Of a stretch of DNA of 64,000 nucleotides, positions 16,582 to 25,167 are shown in pieces; positions within the stretch are counted from its first letter, which is position 1, and each line of letters begins with the position of its first letter. The DNA lies in the NCBI GenBank assembly GCA_040883315.1, contig JBFLKU010000010.1:42490-106489 (forward strand). Direction: 5' to 3'. Source of the DNA: JAFGUF01 sp040883315. GTDB lineage: Bacteria > Bacillota > Clostridia > Christensenellales > UMGS416. The translations under genes and the position numbers were made by a program. Under the pieces are notes generated by a model. The model searched no databases, had not been told where the DNA came from, and worked only from the letters and a program-made list of their open reading frames with translations.

Positions 16582-16606
16582 TAAAAAAGCACTTATAAAG
16601 TGCTTG
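16582..16606 (-). terminator. Rho-independent terminator (minus strand)
   Basis: AAGCACTT/AAGTGCTT stem with T run on the minus strand; ends the DUF2971 gene. Confidence 0.75.
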
Positions 16607-16632
16607 TTAAAACTTAATATTATTATGATTAA

Positions 16633-17484
16633 TTAATTAAACATTCCTTTTTCACTACTAGAAACTATCTTAATAGTTTTTAAAATTTCTGGTTCTATAT
16701 GTGAAGTTGCTAGAATTTCATTAACAATATCATATCCTTCTCCATCATCCCATGGGCTTAATATAATTTTCATTTTTTCAAAAAACTTATCTTTTAATCT
16801 AAGAAGCAAATAACTTTCTTCATAAGGTGCATGAGGAAAAAAGCTTGCTCCAGCCAATAAACGTATTTCTTTTTCATATTCCCATGACCTTGTCTTAATT
16901 CTTCCAAAATTACTTATATTAATAACTCGTCCGATTCCTAGTCCTTTTATTGAACTAGTATAAGAATATGATTTTTCAAATATCTCATCTTTGCTATCAT
17001 AGTAGTTTATTTTTGCAAATAAGCATGTTCTCAAATAGTTATCGAAGTTTTTAAGAGGAATTTTTTTATTGTACATGCATTTCCTGAAATTTTTTCCATC
17101 CCAATAATGAAAATAATCAATCTCAAAATTATCACTATTAAAAAAAACATCTTTCTTTAAATCAATCAATACTTTGTTTTTCTTTATTTGTAAATCAGAA
17201 ATACCTTCTTTAATTTTAGGAGTTCCATATATATGCCACATGGCATGGCTTTCTCTTCTCATATTAGAAAATGAAGCTAAGTAGAAAGTTGAAAAATCTC
17301 GTCTCTCAATGCCACCGTCAATTCCTAGTCTTGTACTTTCTTTTTTATCATTCATCGATAAAATATTAGTAAGCTTCCATGTCTTATCGTCTAATATTTT
17401 TTTCAGATTACTCATGTTTGTATAATGTTTTAAGCTTTTTATTGGATAGGGTTTAATATTAAACAATCTATCTTGATACTCCAT
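16633..17484 (-). CDS. DUF2971-like protein (AT-rich insertion)
   Basis: A 283-residue protein with the DUF2971 opening: LKHYTNMSNLKKILDDKTWKLTN followed by SMNDKKES in place of the usual NDPxE, then a strand-helix pattern and AMWHIYG (about 80). The C-terminal half has YEKEIRLLAG, typical of the family, whose function is unknown but which is common in genomic islands. GGAGAGAATA precedes the ATG. It is strikingly AT-rich compared with the phage genes on either side and has its own terminator. It was inserted between the head closure and gp10-like genes next to a family A repeat. A defence role is inference. Confidence 0.65.
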   Translation of the reverse strand: MEYQDRLFNIKPYPIKSLKHYTNMSNLKKILDDKTWKLTNILSMNDKKESTRLGIDGGIERRDFSTFYLASFSNMRRESHAMWHIYGTPKIKEGISDLQIKKNKVLIDLKKDVFFNSDNFEIDYFHYWDGKNFRKCMYNKKIPLKNFDNYLRTCLFAKINYYDSKDEIFEKSYSYTSSIKGLGIGRVINISNFGRIKTRSWEYEKEIRLLAGASFFPHAPYEESYLLLRLKDKFFEKMKIILSPWDDGEGYDIVNEILATSHIEPEILKTIKIVSSSEKGMFN

Positions 17485-17569
17485 TATTCTCTCCTGCTTA
17501 CAAATATCTAATTTCGTATATTATATCAGCAAAACTATAAATTAACAACTTTGGTAGTATAAAGGCAGT

Positions 17570-17875
17570 TCATAAAAACGCCTGCTTGGCTATGTTCTTT
17601 CCCCATCTGTCCACGCTCCATTCTATTGCTATTATGGGCTGCCCGTCTATCATGTCTTCCATGCCTATCTCATCTGTCGTCAGCACAGTCGTCTTGCTTA
17701 TGCTCTGCTTTCCGTATCTGTCCTCCACCAGCTTCTGCTGGGGTATCTTTCGCACCTGTATCTCCACGCCCTCTGCATACTCTGCCTTTCCATATTCATC
17801 GTGCCCGGTGCATTTTTCCCACACCACAGTCTGGTTCAGGTATTTTTTCAGTGCCTGCACATAGTTAATTGACAT
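17570..17875 (-). CDS. Phage head closure / head-tail adaptor protein
   Basis: A 101-residue protein from the ATG at 17875 (GGCGGTGG upstream), overlapping the end of the preceding connector gene by 11 bases. A small beta-barrel pattern (QTVVWEKCTGHDEYGKAEYAEGVEIQVRK ... KTTVLTTDEIGMEDMIDGQ, IIAIEWSVDRWG) fits head closure proteins that seal the capsid portal after packaging. Position between the connector and gp10-like genes is canonical. Confidence 0.7.
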   Translation of the reverse strand: MSINYVQALKKYLNQTVVWEKCTGHDEYGKAEYAEGVEIQVRKIPQQKLVEDRYGKQSISKTTVLTTDEIGMEDMIDGQPIIAIEWSVDRWGKNIAKQAFL

Positions 17876-18404
17876 GAAAACCACCGCCTATATATTTGCT
17901 CATCCATCGCTGTGCCCTGCTGCTGCGAAGCGATGCCTTCACCCCGTGTGCCCCATCTGCCGATGCATTGTATCGCTCCTTCAGTCCCGCTATTTCAAAT
18001 GACTGCAGGCTGCTGTTGTATGCATCGAAGTTGTCGCTGTCTGCCGTTCTATGCACCAGCTCCATTGCCTCTTCTATCTGTGCATGTTTTATCTTTTCAG
18101 GTATCTCTATCATGCAGTGCCAGCTGCCCTTTTCCACGGTGTATGTTTCATACCAGCTCAGCGGGAAATAATACCCATTCTTATAGCACCTGGGGAATTC
18201 CATCGCCTGATCAATGCTCTTTTTCCTGCCCGGGTATATTATCCCGTCTATTGCCATGGCAGCATTTCGCAGTGCTGTCTCTTTGTCTGCCTCTGCCAGT
18301 CCTTCCCATGCCTTTCTCTTTTCGTCCGCCGCCATGTAGTATTTCCCTGCGTATTCGTCCGCTTCTGCCACACTCACATATGTTTCCACATTCACTTCTA
18401 TCAT
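17865..18404 (-). CDS. Phage head-tail connector, DnaT-like family
   Basis: A 179-residue helical protein. The opening YVSVAEADEYAGKYY, then WEGLAEADKETALRNAAMAIDGIIYPGRKK and AMEFPRCY match the 'putative DnaT-like ssDNA-binding' head-tail connector family found next to capsid genes in many Firmicute phages. It would ring the portal as the first adaptor. It has a GGAAGAGACGAG upstream of the ATG and overlaps the next gene. Confidence 0.75.
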   Translation of the reverse strand: MIEVNVETYVSVAEADEYAGKYYMAADEKRKAWEGLAEADKETALRNAAMAIDGIIYPGRKKSIDQAMEFPRCYKNGYYFPLSWYETYTVEKGSWHCMIEIPEKIKHAQIEEAMELVHRTADSDNFDAYNSSLQSFEIAGLKERYNASADGAHGVKASLRSSRAQRWMSKYIGGGFHVN

Positions 18405-18496
18405 CTCGTCTCTTCCTTTCCACTTTTGTTAGCCTTCCAAAAAAGACTAACAAAAATGGCTGATGAAATTCACCAGCCTATTTGTGTTCCCCCCCG

Positions 18497-18830
18497 CAGC
18501 CTCCCCTTGAGGGGAGGTGGCACGCCTTTGCGTGTCGGAAGGGTGTTTATTCCCGTAATCTCGCAAATGTAACTGCTTGAGGGGTTAATATCACTATATC
18601 CCTCACCAGCCTCCCCTTGAGGGGAGGTGGCACGCCTTTGCGTGTCGGAAGGGTGTCTATTCCCGTGAGTTCCCAAATATAATCTGCTTAAAGGGTTAAT
18701 ATCTTTATCTTTCCCCCACTCAGCCTCCCCTTGAGGAGAGGTGGCACGCCTTTACGTGTCGGAAGGGTGTTTATTCCCGTGAACTCCCAAATATAATCTG
18801 CCCGGAATATAGCCATATCCCTCATCAGCC
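18497..18830. repeat. Three tandem ~110-base units of repeat family B
   Basis: Units start at 18497, 18607 and 18721, each beginning CAGCCTCCCCTTGAGGGGAG and containing GGTGGCACGC-CTTT-GCGTGTC and GGAAGGGTGT, then TATTCCCGT. Each carries two hairpins. Copies 1 and 2 are identical over their first 50 bases. They fill the space between the connector gene and the capsid gene; no coding sequence is seen in 18405-18937. Confidence 0.9.
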
Positions 18831-18836
18831 CTCGTC

Positions 18837-18896
18837 TTGTCAACACATTGCTTTCATTATTCCCGTTTCGCGGGAATTATTTTCGCAATGTGTATC
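18837..18896. repeat. Inverted-repeat element, family C copy 1
   Basis: TTGTCAACACATTGC at the left and GCAATGTGTATC at the right, giving a 9-base stem ACACATTGC/GCAATGTGT around a variable core that holds its own hairpin (ATTCCCG/CGGGAAT). The same ends recur at 47861-47916. Confidence 0.75.
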
Positions 18897-18937
18897 GTCC
18901 CATTCCGCAGCTTACCAGTTCACGGCTATATCCCTCA

Positions 18938-20053
18938 TTAGCCCAAGCGCACTTGTGCTAATTCGGGATATACAGTCTTAAATCCATACAGCACATCCAT
19001 GCTCATAATCTCTTTCTTTGTAGAGATATCATAGCTGCGCACCACTCTCAGTGTAATTCCGTTGAAAGACACCACATAGCCCTGTGCATCACTAGGAAGC
19101 GGCAGCGCACGTGTCACGAATGCAAATGCATTCTTGTGGAATCCCATGTTTCGCACGCTGTTTCCAGTCACAAATGTTATTTCCGCATTGTCTGCTATGC
19201 CGCCCTCTGGTGCAGCCGGATAAAATTTCACAGATGATATTGCATTTGTTGCAGCATCTTCAGTGTCTTCTGTCACCACATAGTTGTTGCCCGCAATAGT
19301 CATCAAGTCGCCCTTTTTCAGTCCGCCTGTCATAGCTGATGCATCAATAGCCATGGTGTATGCACCTGCCGCCACTGCTCCGTTCACTTTTGGGCTTGTT
19401 GCGCCTGCTGCCTCGCCTGCCTCGTGCTCATACACATGCTGCGAATAGTAGTTGTCCATGCCAAATACTCTGCCTACTTCGCCTTCACGCAGTGCTTGGC
19501 TTGTGCCGCTGTCAGATACTTTCACCAATGATGCCAATTGTGTAAATTTCGCATCAGCATCCACATCCCACACAGCTCTTCTGTTTGTCAATGGTGCTTT
19601 GTTGTTGTTCAGCCCTTTGCGGATGTCCGAAAAGTCGTCCAAATCGTCCGGTGTCACGCCGGCAGTTCCGCTAAAGTATGGAATATCCTTTGCTAGCTCC
19701 AGCCCCTCTTTGTTTATCTTCTCTGCCAGTGCCACAGCCATAGGCTCCATCACCTGTGATGCAAAGTCCTCCATAGATAGTGCCAGTTCCTTGGATGTAA
19801 TCTCCACAGACACATCAGCCAGCTTGTCTATTTTCACGTCCACGCCGCCGATGGCTGCCTCTTGCACATCTATTGTGCTCTCAAAGTCATTTGCGGTAAA
19901 AATAGCAGGCTTCTTAATCTGTATTGTGTCCCCCTGCCCCACAAATTCTTCACTGTAGTCCTGATGGATAAGGTTTGGCATCAGCAGATTGTTCTGCAAT
20001 ATGGGCAATGCCTCCCTCGCAATGTTTTTCATGGTCAATAATGTGTTCGCCAT
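18938..20053 (-). CDS. Major capsid protein, P22 coat/gp5-like family
   Basis: A 371-residue protein from the ATG at 20053 (AAAGGAAGG upstream; an upstream in-frame ATG at 20077 lacks it). The N-terminus MANTLLTMKNIAREALPILQ and the segments EEFVGQGDTIQIKKPA and EITSKELALSMEDFASQ are typical of P22 coat-type HK97-fold capsid proteins. An insertion-type beta domain lies around 205-275 (GGLKKGDLMTIAGNNYVV). It assembles the icosahedral head with the scaffold encoded upstream. No head protease gene is seen, which is normal for scaffold-type heads. Confidence 0.87.
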   Translation of the reverse strand: MANTLLTMKNIAREALPILQNNLLMPNLIHQDYSEEFVGQGDTIQIKKPAIFTANDFESTIDVQEAAIGGVDVKIDKLADVSVEITSKELALSMEDFASQVMEPMAVALAEKINKEGLELAKDIPYFSGTAGVTPDDLDDFSDIRKGLNNNKAPLTNRRAVWDVDADAKFTQLASLVKVSDSGTSQALREGEVGRVFGMDNYYSQHVYEHEAGEAAGATSPKVNGAVAAGAYTMAIDASAMTGGLKKGDLMTIAGNNYVVTEDTEDAATNAISSVKFYPAAPEGGIADNAEITFVTGNSVRNMGFHKNAFAFVTRALPLPSDAQGYVVSFNGITLRVVRSYDISTKKEIMSMDVLYGFKTVYPELAQVRLG

Positions 20054-20082
20054 ATTCCTTCCTTTCTTTTTCTGCAAATAAA

Positions 20083-20100
20083 AAGAGCCACAAGGCTCTT
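20083..20100 (-). terminator. Attenuator-type hairpin between scaffold and capsid genes
   Basis: AAGAGCC/GGCTCTT stem with loop ACAA, followed by TTTTATTTG on the minus strand, inside an otherwise continuous head operon; it could reduce or end read-through, with the capsid gene needing its own start. Confidence 0.55.
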
Positions 20101-20137
20101 AATTCGCTTTATATTATCTGAAAATCAGATTTTTGCT

Positions 20138-20539
20138 CTATCTTCCAAATTTCATTCGGAAATATTCATCGTCGCTCAGTGCGTCCATGTCCACTGTGCC
20201 TTTTGTGCCGCTGGGGTTTGTCCCCCCTGTCGTAGGCATCTCAAATAGATACCCATCTGTCACACGAATGCTTTGTATCTGCTCATCCACGCCCAGTATC
20301 TTTCCGTCCTCTATCTTCACCCTCTGCATGTCAATCAGTGCCTTCACAGCTCTTTTGTTTTTTGCCCTGCTCTCCTGCAGTCTGCTGTCCAGAAAATTCT
20401 CTAGCTGAATATTCTCTATCTTCTTTTCATACTCCGCTATCTGTCTTTCCTTCTCCGCCAGCACCTGCTCCATGCTCTTTTGCTCTGGTGCTGGCTCGCT
20501 TTCTTTGCTTTTTTTCTCTGTTTCCCTTTTCTCGCTCAT
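20138..20539 (-). CDS. Phage scaffold protein
   Basis: A 133-residue protein, almost entirely charged coiled coil (Glu/Lys/Gln-rich, about 1-70) followed by a helical segment and a flexible Gly/Thr tail ending FRMKFGR. Its size, composition and position immediately upstream of the capsid gene and downstream of the portal identify it as a capsid scaffold (DUF4355-like). AAAGGAGAGC precedes the ATG. Confidence 0.78.
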   Translation of the reverse strand: MSEKRETEKKSKESEPAPEQKSMEQVLAEKERQIAEYEKKIENIQLENFLDSRLQESRAKNKRAVKALIDMQRVKIEDGKILGVDEQIQSIRVTDGYLFEMPTTGGTNPSGTKGTVDMDALSDDEYFRMKFGR

Positions 20540-20636
20540 TCTGCTCTCCTTTCAGGTTTTCACTCTTTTCTTCCCTCTATTTTTCGCATAATAAAAGCAC
20601 ATCGCTAAATGTACTGACTATATTTGCATTCTTTAC

Positions 20637-20693
20637 TCGTCGCATCCCATCGTGTGGGATGTGGCACGCTTTTGCGTTTCGCAAGTGTGTCAA
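20637..20693. repeat. Degenerate copy of repeat family B
   Basis: GCATCCCATCGTGTGGGATG followed by TGGCACGC-TTTT-GCGT and CAAGTGTGTC; hairpin layout as in the 18497 array, with altered stem sequence. Confidence 0.5.
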
Positions 20694-20700
20694 TTTTCTA

Positions 20701-20738
20701 ATTAAAAAAGGTATCTGCCAAAGCAAATACCTTTTTAA
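20701..20738 (-). terminator. Rho-independent terminator (minus strand)
   Basis: ATTAAAAAGGTAT / ATACCTTTTTAAT stem; ends the DUF4064-like gene. Confidence 0.75.
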
Positions 20739-20763
20739 TAAAGTCCTTATTATGTTTCAGTAA

Positions 20764-21234
20764 TTAATACTGCTCCATTGGTTGTGGCTCTGGTTGGCTG
20801 TTGTCTTTTACAAATGCAAAAATACCACCCAGCAGGAACAATATGAATGAAAGAATTCCCCATACTGTAAACAGAAGTCCAATGCCTGCCAGCAGCATCA
20901 TAACGCCAGCTGCAATGTTGTTCTTATTCACAATAGCAGCACCGATTATGCCCAGTACGCTTGCGATAACCATAAATATGCCTATTCCGTTCAAAATTCC
21001 GCCGGCCATTTTTGTGCCCATTTCAAATTCTTCAGAATTCAGTTCATATTCTATGTCCATGTCGCCGTATGCTTCTGCAAATTCCGGGTCTGCCTCCGCA
21101 ATTTCAATGCTTTGTTCCATCATGTCTGTCAGTGCATCAGATTTGAACAATGAGCCCATTGCAAATGATAGCAATGCTGCTAATATGCCCAAAACTCCGC
21201 CGATTATTCCTAATACCATGCTTGCTTTTCTCAT
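20764..21234 (-). CDS. DUF4064-like membrane protein
   Basis: A 156-residue protein with an N-terminal helix (VLGIIGGVLGILAALLSFAMG), an acidic extracellular loop (about 35-75, Glu/Asp-rich) and two to three further helices ending in a Pro/Gln tail. The layout matches DUF4064-type small membrane proteins. It is not a phage component and sits between scaffold and portal genes with its own terminator, so it is probably an insertion. Function unknown. Confidence 0.68.
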   Translation of the reverse strand: MRKASMVLGIIGGVLGILAALLSFAMGSLFKSDALTDMMEQSIEIAEADPEFAEAYGDMDIEYELNSEEFEMGTKMAGGILNGIGIFMVIASVLGIIGAAIVNKNNIAAGVMMLLAGIGLLFTVWGILSFILFLLGGIFAFVKDNSQPEPQPMEQY

Positions 21235-21415
21235 ATAATCTACTTCCTTTTTAAGATTTATTATTTGCTTAATTATACCATTTTATAGTGGATAATCAAA
21301 CTACATTTATATGTAGATTATATATCATTTTCAGCTTCTATTCAAAAAAATATTTAAAAAGTACAAAAACAAATCTATCACATGCGTTTTTCGCCCCGTG
21401 TCATACATCCGCTGC

Positions 21416-22735
21416 CTAGTACTTTATCTTCTTCTCTTCCATCTCGACCTCTGCAGTGCTCATTCCGCCGTACATTCTCAGCGCTCGCTCCACGCTCATT
21501 GTGGCTGCTCCGCCTGTTCGCTTGCTGATAATCTCCGCCAGCTCCACAGCATCATTTGGCAGCCCGTCCTGCCACATTATGCCCACATCGCCAAGTCCTA
21601 TTTTCTCGTGGCCTATCTCGCTGGCCAGGCTGATAGCCTTCTTAAATGCCCCGTCAAATGCATTTCGCACTCTCGCCACCTTTGCCAGCACATTTATGTA
21701 TAGCCTCTTCAGTGCCGTTCCGCTCAGTGCACTTCCCGTTTTCATGTCGCCGTCCAGCACAGCCGCCCCCATCTCCGATATGGTGCTCAGGTAGTTCATC
21801 AGCTGCTTTATCTGGCGAAAATTCGCATCCAGGTTGGCCTCCCACGTCACGTATTCCAGAGGCGGCTCGCTGCTTGTGTCTCTGGCGTAGAAATTCCCCG
21901 AGTCAAATGTATACTCGCCTGTTCGCTTGTTGTATGTCAGCGCACTTCGGCTTCCCGATACAGTCGGGTTTGCGTGAGTATCCAGTATCTTTGATATCTG
22001 TGCCGTGCGTATCTCTATCTCGCTGATTATGCTGTCCACGTCCGCATAGTCGTCCACGCCATACACGCTGTCCGATGTCAGCACGTTGTGCACAGGCACT
22101 ATGGCAAAATCGCTCAGCTGGGTCTTCACGTCTCGCTCCTCCAGCAGCACCTTGCCTATCCTGTCGCCCCTCATCTCAAATACTTTCTTGGTGTAGCTGC
22201 CCTTGCCGTGCACATACGCCGTCAGGTGGCTTTTCTTTCTGCCCTTTTCGTCCTCCACCTCATCAATGTATGCCATCACATAGCACACTATCTTCTTCCT
22301 GTCGTCCCTGTCCACCACCGTAAACAAAAACTCCGGCGAAGATATGCTCACCTTGCCCAGCCCGTTCTCCACGTCTATCTTCAGCACAGCCGTGCCGTAC
22401 CTGCTGCAGTCTATCGCCGCCTGATAGCCAATGCTGTACAGCTCGCTCAGCTTGGCTATCTCCCTAGCGTTTTCAGAAAACATCGGCGGCTCCACAAACA
22501 AAAAATCAGCCACTTTCATGCTGATTTTTTTCTGGTAATTCAAAATTATAGGATAGGCTATCACCTCTGCGGCGCTTCCTACCACTTTCTCTATTCGCTT
22601 CCACTGCTCGCTGTATGTCTCTATGTGCCTATTGTCAAATATCTTCTTGTTCTCTGCATATCTTTGCAGTCTCTCTCGCTCTTCCGCCGGCGGCCATTGT
22701 TCACCCGTTTTTAGCCATTTCAAATCATTCAGCAT
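21416..22735 (-). CDS. Phage portal protein, SPP1 gp6-like
   Basis: A 439-residue protein. Motifs SRYGTAVLKIDVENGLGKVSI, SPEFLFTVVDRDDRKKIVCYV and the C-terminal DVGIMWQDGLPNDAVELAEI are typical of SPP1-type portals, the dodecameric channel through which DNA is packaged. Length is usual. AAGGACG lies upstream of the ATG at 22735. The restriction-modification pair on the opposite strand separates it from the terminase, which normally abuts it. Confidence 0.86.
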   Translation of the reverse strand: MLNDLKWLKTGEQWPPAEERERLQRYAENKKIFDNRHIETYSEQWKRIEKVVGSAAEVIAYPIILNYQKKISMKVADFLFVEPPMFSENAREIAKLSELYSIGYQAAIDCSRYGTAVLKIDVENGLGKVSISSPEFLFTVVDRDDRKKIVCYVMAYIDEVEDEKGRKKSHLTAYVHGKGSYTKKVFEMRGDRIGKVLLEERDVKTQLSDFAIVPVHNVLTSDSVYGVDDYADVDSIISEIEIRTAQISKILDTHANPTVSGSRSALTYNKRTGEYTFDSGNFYARDTSSEPPLEYVTWEANLDANFRQIKQLMNYLSTISEMGAAVLDGDMKTGSALSGTALKRLYINVLAKVARVRNAFDGAFKKAISLASEIGHEKIGLGDVGIMWQDGLPNDAVELAEIISKRTGGAATMSVERALRMYGGMSTAEVEMEEKKIKY

Positions 22736-22827
22736 CTATTTCACGTCCTTGCTCTTTTATACATTTTTCTATGTTAGTATATTATCTTATTGCGATGGGA
22801 CAATAAAGGACAAACCATTGCATACCG

Positions 22828-22936
22828 AGAGCCGTCCCTTGAGGGAAGGTGGCAGACGAAGTCTGACGGAAGGGTGCAGAGATGCCGGGGCGCTGCCCCG
22901 TTCCCCGCATAAGGGATTTCATCCCTTATGTATCCC
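22828..22936 (+). repeat. Composite repeat: family B copy then family A copy 3
   Basis: 22828-22878 is family B (GCCGTCCCTTGAGGGAAGGT, GGCAGACGAAGTCTGACGG, AAGGGTG). 22886-22936 is family A (CGGGGCgctGCCCCG, then CATAAGGGatttcatCCCTTATG, then TATCCC). The ATCCC end faces the restriction-modification genes. Confidence 0.85.
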
Positions 22937-23018
22937 AACATAAGAATATAATTTAATTTGTAATAATGTGAAAATTCATTTATACTATAATAAATATTTT
23001 ATATTAAAAGGTATCTTT

Positions 23019-23870
23019 ATGAACAGTACAAATATAATTAAAGCAATTATTAATTTATATAGCGATCCTATTACAGAATTAAAAACGAGTTATGTGAATA
23101 ACAACCGAGCAAATGCAATGGGAGACGCACTAGAACTTTACGTAAAAGATATTTTCTCTGGCACTATTAGTGAAAATGACGAAGAAAAAAGAAACATAAA
23201 ATATAACAAATATTTTAGCTATCTCGGAAACAAAAATAATCCACCTGATGCTATTCTAAAGTCTGGAGATGCTTTAGAAGTAAAAAAAATCGAAAGTAAA
23301 AATAACTCACTTGCTCTAAACTCTAGTTATCCAAAAGCTAAGCTTTATTCCAATAGTACATTGATAAGCAACTCATGCCGTCAGTGTGAAAAATGGGATG
23401 TTAAAGATATTATTTATATTGTAGGTGTACTAAAAAAAGATAAGCTTTCATCATTATGTATGGTATATGGTGAAGACTATGCAGCTGATTCTACAGTGTA
23501 TGAAAGAATAAAAAATACAATTAAAGACGGTGTTACATCAATCGAAAATATTGAATTTTCTGAATCAAAAGAACTTGGTCATATTAATCGTGTAGATCCG
23601 TTAGGAATTACATATTTGCGTGTAAGAGGAATGTGGGGAATAGAAAATCCTTTCAAAGTTTTTGAGTATGTATACCAAAGAGACGAGAGTAATGAATTTA
23701 ATTTTATGGCAATAATCAATGAAGAAAAATATAATGGTTTAGAATACACTGATAAACTGGAAATTATGGCATCACAAAACAATAACTTAAGCATAAAAGA
23801 TATAAAAATTAAAAATCCTAATAATCCAGCAATATTAAAGAACGCTAAGTTAATTTCTTTTTCAATTTAA
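23019..23870 (+). CDS. Type II restriction endonuclease, NgoPII-like
   Basis: A 283-residue protein from the ATG at 23019 (AAAGG upstream; longer in-frame start at 22968 lacks one). It resembles the NgoPII family: RANAMGDALELYVKDIF near the N-terminus, then SYLGNKNNPPD, GDALEVKKIES (a PD-(D/E)xK-type core), LALNSSYPKAKLYS and CRQCEKW, and RVRGMWGIENPF near the C-terminus. NgoPII cuts GGCC, so that is the predicted but unproven target. It is 15 bases upstream of its methyltransferase, on the opposite strand from the surrounding phage genes, and AT-rich. It protects the host or maintains itself by cutting unmethylated DNA. Confidence 0.78.
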   Translation: MNSTNIIKAIINLYSDPITELKTSYVNNNRANAMGDALELYVKDIFSGTISENDEEKRNIKYNKYFSYLGNKNNPPDAILKSGDALEVKKIESKNNSLALNSSYPKAKLYSNSTLISNSCRQCEKWDVKDIIYIVGVLKKDKLSSLCMVYGEDYAADSTVYERIKNTIKDGVTSIENIEFSESKELGHINRVDPLGITYLRVRGMWGIENPFKVFEYVYQRDESNEFNFMAIINEEKYNGLEYTDKLEIMASQNNNLSIKDIKIKNPNNPAILKNAKLISFSI

Positions 23871-23885
23871 TATAGGAGATATAGT

Positions 23886-24950
23886 ATGGATTTAATTTCT
23901 TTATTTTCAGGTGCAGGTGGCATGGATTTAGGCTTTGCTAAAGCTGGCTTCAATATAGTAATTGCAAACGAATATGATAAAACTATTTGGCAAACATATG
24001 AATATAATCATAATACTCCTTTGTTAAAAAAAGATATCAGAAAAATATCTTCAGATGAGTTCCCTGATAATTGTGATGGAATCATTGGAGGTCCACCCTG
24101 TCAAAGCTGGTCTGAAGCAGGTGCATTGAGGGGTATAAACGATGAAAGAGGTCAATTGTTTTTCGAATACATTAGGATTTTAAGAGATAAGCAACCTAAA
24201 TTCTTTGTCGCTGAAAATGTTTCAGGCATGTTATCAAAAAGGCATTCGAAAGCTGTAAAAAACATAATTCATCACTTTGAAACTGCCGGCATGGGATATA
24301 ATGTTTATGTTAAGACATTAAATGCAAATGACTATAATGTTCCTCAAGATAGAAAAAGGGTTTTTTATATTGGCTTTAGAAAAGACTTGAATATTAATGA
24401 TTTCGAGTTTCCCTCTCCAATAGAACCTAAGTCAACCTTGAAAGATTCTATATGGGATTTGAAAAATACAGCACTTCCATCATTAGATAAAAATAAAACT
24501 AATGGTGAAAATTGTGTTGTTTCAAATCACGAATATTTTACAGGTAATTACTCTACAATATATATGAGTAGAAATAGAGTTAGAAATTGGGATGAACCTA
24601 GCTATACAATTCAAGCCAGTGGTCGACAAGCACCCCAACACCCACAAGCACCTAAAATGCTGAAAATTGAAAAAAATAAAAGAATTTTCGTTCCGGAAAG
24701 TGAAAGCTTATATAGAAGATTATCAATACGAGAATGTGCAAGAATTCAGACTTTTCCGGATAATTTCATTTTCTATTATAATAGTCTCCAGGACGGATAT
24801 AAGATGATTGGTAATGCTGTTCCCGTAGAGCTAGCATATCATGTTGCACTGAAAATAAAAAAAACCATTTTGCAAAAAACTGAGAATGACTTTACTTTTA
24901 GTGAGCAAAATAATAAGTTTTTTGATGATAAAAAAGCTGTAAATTGCTAA
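23886..24950 (+). CDS. DNA (cytosine-5) methyltransferase of the restriction-modification pair
   Basis: A 354-residue enzyme with all major C5-methyltransferase motifs in order: I (LFSGAGGMDLGF), IV (GGPPCQSWSEAG, catalytic Cys in PCQ), VI (ENVSG), VIII (QDRKRV), a target-recognition region around 195-265, and X (IGNAVPVELAYHVA). It transfers methyl groups from S-adenosylmethionine to cytosine, presumably within GGCC as for its NgoPII-like partner. An AGGAGAT-type site precedes the ATG. AT-rich like its partner. No separate controller gene is seen. Confidence 0.92.
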   Translation: MDLISLFSGAGGMDLGFAKAGFNIVIANEYDKTIWQTYEYNHNTPLLKKDIRKISSDEFPDNCDGIIGGPPCQSWSEAGALRGINDERGQLFFEYIRILRDKQPKFFVAENVSGMLSKRHSKAVKNIIHHFETAGMGYNVYVKTLNANDYNVPQDRKRVFYIGFRKDLNINDFEFPSPIEPKSTLKDSIWDLKNTALPSLDKNKTNGENCVVSNHEYFTGNYSTIYMSRNRVRNWDEPSYTIQASGRQAPQHPQAPKMLKIEKNKRIFVPESESLYRRLSIRECARIQTFPDNFIFYYNSLQDGYKMIGNAVPVELAYHVALKIKKTILQKTENDFTFSEQNNKFFDDKKAVNC

Positions 24951-25121
24951 TATTTATATTCTTTCTTTTCATCACACAGATATTTATATAGCCTCACTAT
25001 CCTAATAGCAAAACTCTTGCTTTTGCTCATTATTATTCCTTTTTCCATACAAACCCTCCTTACAAATTATACCACAATTCAGGCTAACTATACTATAAAA
25101 TATTACCTTTCCCTGTCACCC

Positions 25122-25167
25122 TACGTATTTCCTTTTCCCTCTTCCCTATTCCCTTTTCCCTTTCCCC
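25122..25167. repeat. Pyrimidine-rich TTCCCT repeat tract
   Basis: Irregular runs of TTTCCCT/TTCCCT just past the terminase stop. A similar tract (CTTCCCTTTTCCCTATTCCC) is present at 56454-56484 beside another repeat. 24951-25121 shows no gene. Confidence 0.55.

Noticed and set aside
18497..18830. Possible CRISPR array
   Set aside because: Only three units of about 110 bases with partly conserved spacers and no cas genes; units are hairpin repeats seen elsewhere singly.
25122..25167. Telomere-like TTCCCT tract
   Set aside because: Irregular and short, beside ordinary genes; more likely slippage. A similar tract exists at 56454.
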